Assembly: GCA_030641105.1 (NCBI GenBank)
Contig: DAOWHZ010000074.1
Span: 1 to 14,588, forward strand
Length of the DNA stretch: 14,588 nucleotides
Source: a bacterium
Lineage (GTDB): Bacteria; Patescibacteria; ABY1; BM507; VMTK01
Direction: 5' to 3'
Under the pieces are notes generated by a model, which searched no databases, was not told the DNA's origin, and saw nothing but the letters and a program-made list of their open reading frames with translations. Shown piece by piece: positions 12,746 through 14,588 of this stretch (positions are counted from its first letter, which is position 1; each line of letters starts with the position of its first letter). The translations under genes were made by a program, and so were the position numbers.

Positions 12746-13525
12746 TTATTGCTCCCTTCTCCCGCGCTCGCAAGCGTGGGAGAGGGGCCGGGGGTGAGGG
12801 GAAATAATAACAACAAACTCTCCTTTTTGCGCATCCTTGCTCTCTTTAATTTTTTTTATTATATTATTAATTTCTCCTCTATAAACTGTTTCGTACATCT
12901 TGCTTAATTCCCGACAAACAATAACAGATTGCAATCTTTTTCCCTTATCCTCCGTAGCTTTTTTAACATCTGTAGCTCTAGCGGAGGATGTAGCGAAAGA
13001 GGATAATTCCTCCAAAAATTTAATTATTCTATGTTTAGATTCATATACAACTACTGTGTATTCGCTTTCCATTATTTTTTGCAAAAATGTCTGCCTGCCT
13101 TTTTTATGCGGCGGAAAACCCATAAAAACAAATTTATCTGCTGGCAATCCAGAAATTGATAAAGCCGCGGTTACAGCCGAAGGGCCTGGAACAGATTCAA
13201 TTTTTACAGCATCAATAAACTTTTCTAAAACAGCTTGTATTAATTTTCCGCCGGGATCAGATATGCCCGGGGTGCCGGCATCCGATACTAACGCCAAATC
13301 TTTACCGCAAGCCAGCAATCCTAAAATTCGCTCAACTTTGGGTAATTTGGAATGTTGATGATAAGAAATAGTTGGAGCAGTTATTTTATAATGGCTCAAT
13401 AACTTTTTAGTCACCCGCGTATCTTCGCATAAAATAAAATCAACTTCGCGTAGAACGCGAAGAGCCCTTAAACTAATATCTTCTAAATTGCCTATGGGGG
13501 TGGCGACAATATACAATATAGCCAT
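12746..13525 (-). CDS. rsmI: 16S rRNA (cytidine1402-2'-O)-methyltransferase
   Basis: This SAM-dependent tetrapyrrole-methylase-fold enzyme 2'-O-methylates C1402 in the 16S rRNA decoding centre. Motifs are in order: YIVATPIGNLEDISLRALRVL (5-25), CEDTRVTKKLL (33-43), SDAGTPGISDPG (81-92), PGPSAVTAALSISGLP (113-128) and FMGFPPHKKGR (134-144). It has 259 residues. Residues 175-194 are a repeat-derived insert between the FLEEL helix and RLQSVIVCREL. The last 18 residues (SPHPRPLSHACERGRREQ) are encoded by a dispersed repeat that replaces the natural C-terminus, so the protein is shorter than forms of about 280 residues. The core appears intact. The start at 13525 is right for the family. Confidence 0.93.
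   Translation of the reverse strand: MAILYIVATPIGNLEDISLRALRVLREVDFILCEDTRVTKKLLSHYKITAPTISYHQHSKLPKVERILGLLACGKDLALVSDAGTPGISDPGGKLIQAVLEKFIDAVKIESVPGPSAVTAALSISGLPADKFVFMGFPPHKKGRQTFLQKIMESEYTVVVYESKHRIIKFLEELSSFATSSARATDVKKATEDKGKRLQSVIVCRELSKMYETVYRGEINNIIKKIKESKDAQKGEFVVIISPHPRPLSHACERGRREQ
12752..12802. repeat. CCCTCACCC-type palindromic repeat, copy B, coding the RsmI tail
   Basis: CTTCTCCCGCGCT (12756-12768) pairs with AGCGTGGGAGAGG (12773-12785), 13 pairs with two G-U-type positions, loop CGCA. GGGGTGAGGGG follows. Read in the rsmI frame it gives PHPRPLSHACERG. It belongs to the same family as 12672-12717. Confidence 0.75.
12949..13002 (+). repeat. Nested palindromic elements inside rsmI
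   Basis: The outer halves CCTCCGTAGCTT (12949-12960) and TAGCGAAAGAGG (12991-13002) join to the metG element with one mismatch. They are split at the exact midpoint by 30 bases. Of these, the last 24 (12967-12990, CATC...GATG) are themselves a diverged copy (19 of 24 by hand) with paired end changes. The 30-base insertion keeps the reading frame. Confidence 0.8.
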
Positions 13526-13545
13526 AAAACAAAATAATAATTACA

Positions 13546-13677
13546 AAATTCCAAATCTCAAGCACCAAATAACAAACAAATTCCAAATTCCAAATCTCAA
13601 ACAGTTTGGTTCCGCATACAATTGCGGGATTGGTTATTGTGATTTGTTTGTTATTTGGAATTTGATATTTGGAATTT
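13546..13677. repeat. Long inverted repeat upstream of rsmI
   Basis: Arms at 13546-13581 and 13642-13677 match as inverted repeats at 32 of 36 positions; 17 bases (13565-13581 with 13642-13658) are exact, containing AAATAACAAACAAAT. A small CCGCA/TGCGG hairpin lies in the loop. It fills the spacer between the membrane protein gene and rsmI; no gene or transposase is seen. Confidence 0.8.
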
Positions 13678-13678
13678 C

Positions 13679-13710
13679 AATCGTCAATCGAAAATCGTCA
13701 ATCGAAAATC
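13679..13710. repeat. Short tandem repeat CGTCAATCGAAAAT
   Basis: Two consecutive copies of a 14-base unit, CGTCAATCGAAAAT, lie just left of the membrane protein stop, next to the inverted repeat. No regulatory role is evident. Confidence 0.6.
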
Positions 13711-13712
13711 CA

Positions 13713-14588
13713 CTACACAATTTCATCTTTCCTCTCCTTCACATACTTGGTCCACTCCTCTGCCACTTCAACAAAAATTTTAAACGGGGCTTCAATAATA
13801 AAATCAAGTATAAAAACAAAGACATTAATACGGGAAAATTTCTCGCTTAACCACTTACCGGCGGCTACAACAGGGGTATAGAAAAAATCACTAAATAAAC
13901 TTAAAATATTTTCCTTTGCTTCAACAACAATTAGTTCTCTTGTTCCCTTTCTAATTCTAATGCTGAAAAAGCTTACCAGGGCAAGGAAAAACAAAAAGAT
14001 AGTAATGCTTATCCAATTAAAATGAATTTTGTCCAAACTCCAGACTACAAAGCCAAACGACAAGAAAAAGGTAATGGCGTAAATAATACCAAACATAGAA
14101 TTCATAAAAGTGCTGCGCTTTATCGGAGGACGTAATTGAAACGGCTCTTTTCTTTTTTTCTCTTCAAAAACAATTTCTTCAATCCCCTCAACAATCTTTT
14201 TAGTATTATCTTCAGCCGGCAATTTTGTTAAAAACACTATTAAAAATAATAAAAAAGCCGGGAAAGTTACATTAACCAACAAAGAATAATAATTTAAATC
14301 TTCACCAAACCATTTAATGGCTGGTACCTCTAATATAATGGCAAAAATGGACTTGGTTATAAAAATATATAAAATACTGCGCATAGCCGCACGCCAAAGT
14401 TTTGCTCTGGTTAACTTATATCTTTTTTCGCATTTTCTTTTTATCTGCCGAGAAAAAGCTTTTGGATCTGTTTTAAATTTGTCATAAACATCTCTTGGGT
14501 CATCATCAACTACATCAGTCAAAATAGTGGAAAAAACAGTATAGCGGCTAATAATTCTATTCAATTGTTTAGTTAAAGGATGATCTAT
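13713..14588 (-). CDS. Conserved-looking multi-pass membrane protein, cut by the window edge
   Basis: The reading frame is open to the right edge, so the N-terminus lies outside the window. The first in-window start-like codon is TTG at 14564, but the preceding codons (IDHPLTKQ) continue the frame, so I do not take it as the start. Visible from there are about 283 residues. A charged cytoplasmic part (PRDVYDKFKTDPKAF...) is followed by two membrane segments (about 62-82 and 93-113), a charged loop with KKRKEPFQLRPPIKR, two more segments (about 158-177 and 184-203), and a basic soluble region with an amphipathic stretch. No enzyme motif is recognised. Function unknown. Confidence 0.75.
   Translation of the reverse strand: MDHPLTKQLNRIISRYTVFSTILTDVVDDDPRDVYDKFKTDPKAFSRQIKRKCEKRYKLTRAKLWRAAMRSILYIFITKSIFAIILEVPAIKWFGEDLNYYSLLVNVTFPAFLLFLIVFLTKLPAEDNTKKIVEGIEEIVFEEKKRKEPFQLRPPIKRSTFMNSMFGIIYAITFFLSFGFVVWSLDKIHFNWISITIFLFFLALVSFFSIRIRKGTRELIVVEAKENILSLFSDFFYTPVVAAGKWLSEKFSRINVFVFILDFIIEAPFKIFVEVAEEWTKYVKERKDEIV

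Noticed and set aside
13546..13710. CRISPR-like array upstream of rsmI
   Set aside because: The repeats are inverted arms and a two-copy simple tandem, with no regular spacers and no cas genes.
14562..14564. TTG at 14564 as the start of the edge membrane protein
   Set aside because: The frame continues without a stop to the window edge with plausible protein sequence, so the real start is outside.

Overview
The window looks like chromosome from an ultra-small bacterium of the Candidate Phyla Radiation (Patescibacteria, probably Parcubacteria-like). This rests on low G+C, lysine- and isoleucine-rich proteins, mostly absent Shine-Dalgarno sequences, compact housekeeping genes, a cofE-like gene, and palindromic repeats dispersed between and inside genes. 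UGA serves as a normal stop (for example the end of the YhhQ-like gene), so the SR1/Gracilibacteria code is not used. No tRNA, rRNA or CRISPR array was seen.

Layout. Thirteen genes lie on the minus strand. From right to left they are: a membrane protein cut by the right edge; rsmI; metG; cvpA; a three-part dikinase-like set (one ATP-grasp subunit and two swivelling-His subunits); tsaC/ywlC; tatD; a cofE-like ligase overlapping a YhhQ/VUT transporter gene; and the start of an F-type ATP synthase operon (atpI-like, atpB, atpE, atpF). The remaining atp genes presumably lie beyond the left edge.

Two single genes run the other way: a degenerate histidine-phosphatase-like gene (7231-7713) and an unknown 123-residue gene (12212-12583). 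Each has its own near-consensus sigma-70 promoter, a purine-rich ribosome site and a strong intrinsic terminator. The two promoters share the same -35 start and the same 11-base extended -10.

The point of most interest is the split phosphotransferase. It has the parts of a PEP-synthase or rifampin-phosphotransferase-type enzyme: an ATP-grasp domain and a mobile phosphohistidine domain. These are separate proteins here, and there are two carriers with unrelated N-terminal domains but almost identical swivel ends. No PEP-binding barrel is visible, so the acceptor is probably not pyruvate. One carrier overlaps tsaC and is separated from the other by the phosphatase-like cassette.

The second theme is repeats. 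Related 24-base palindromes sit in frame inside metG (two copies, inverted) and rsmI (one copy nested in another). Other inserts lie in the ATP-grasp gene and the atpI-like gene, and one repeat supplies the C-terminus of RsmI. Inverted repeats also fill the spacers of the atp operon and the gap upstream of rsmI.
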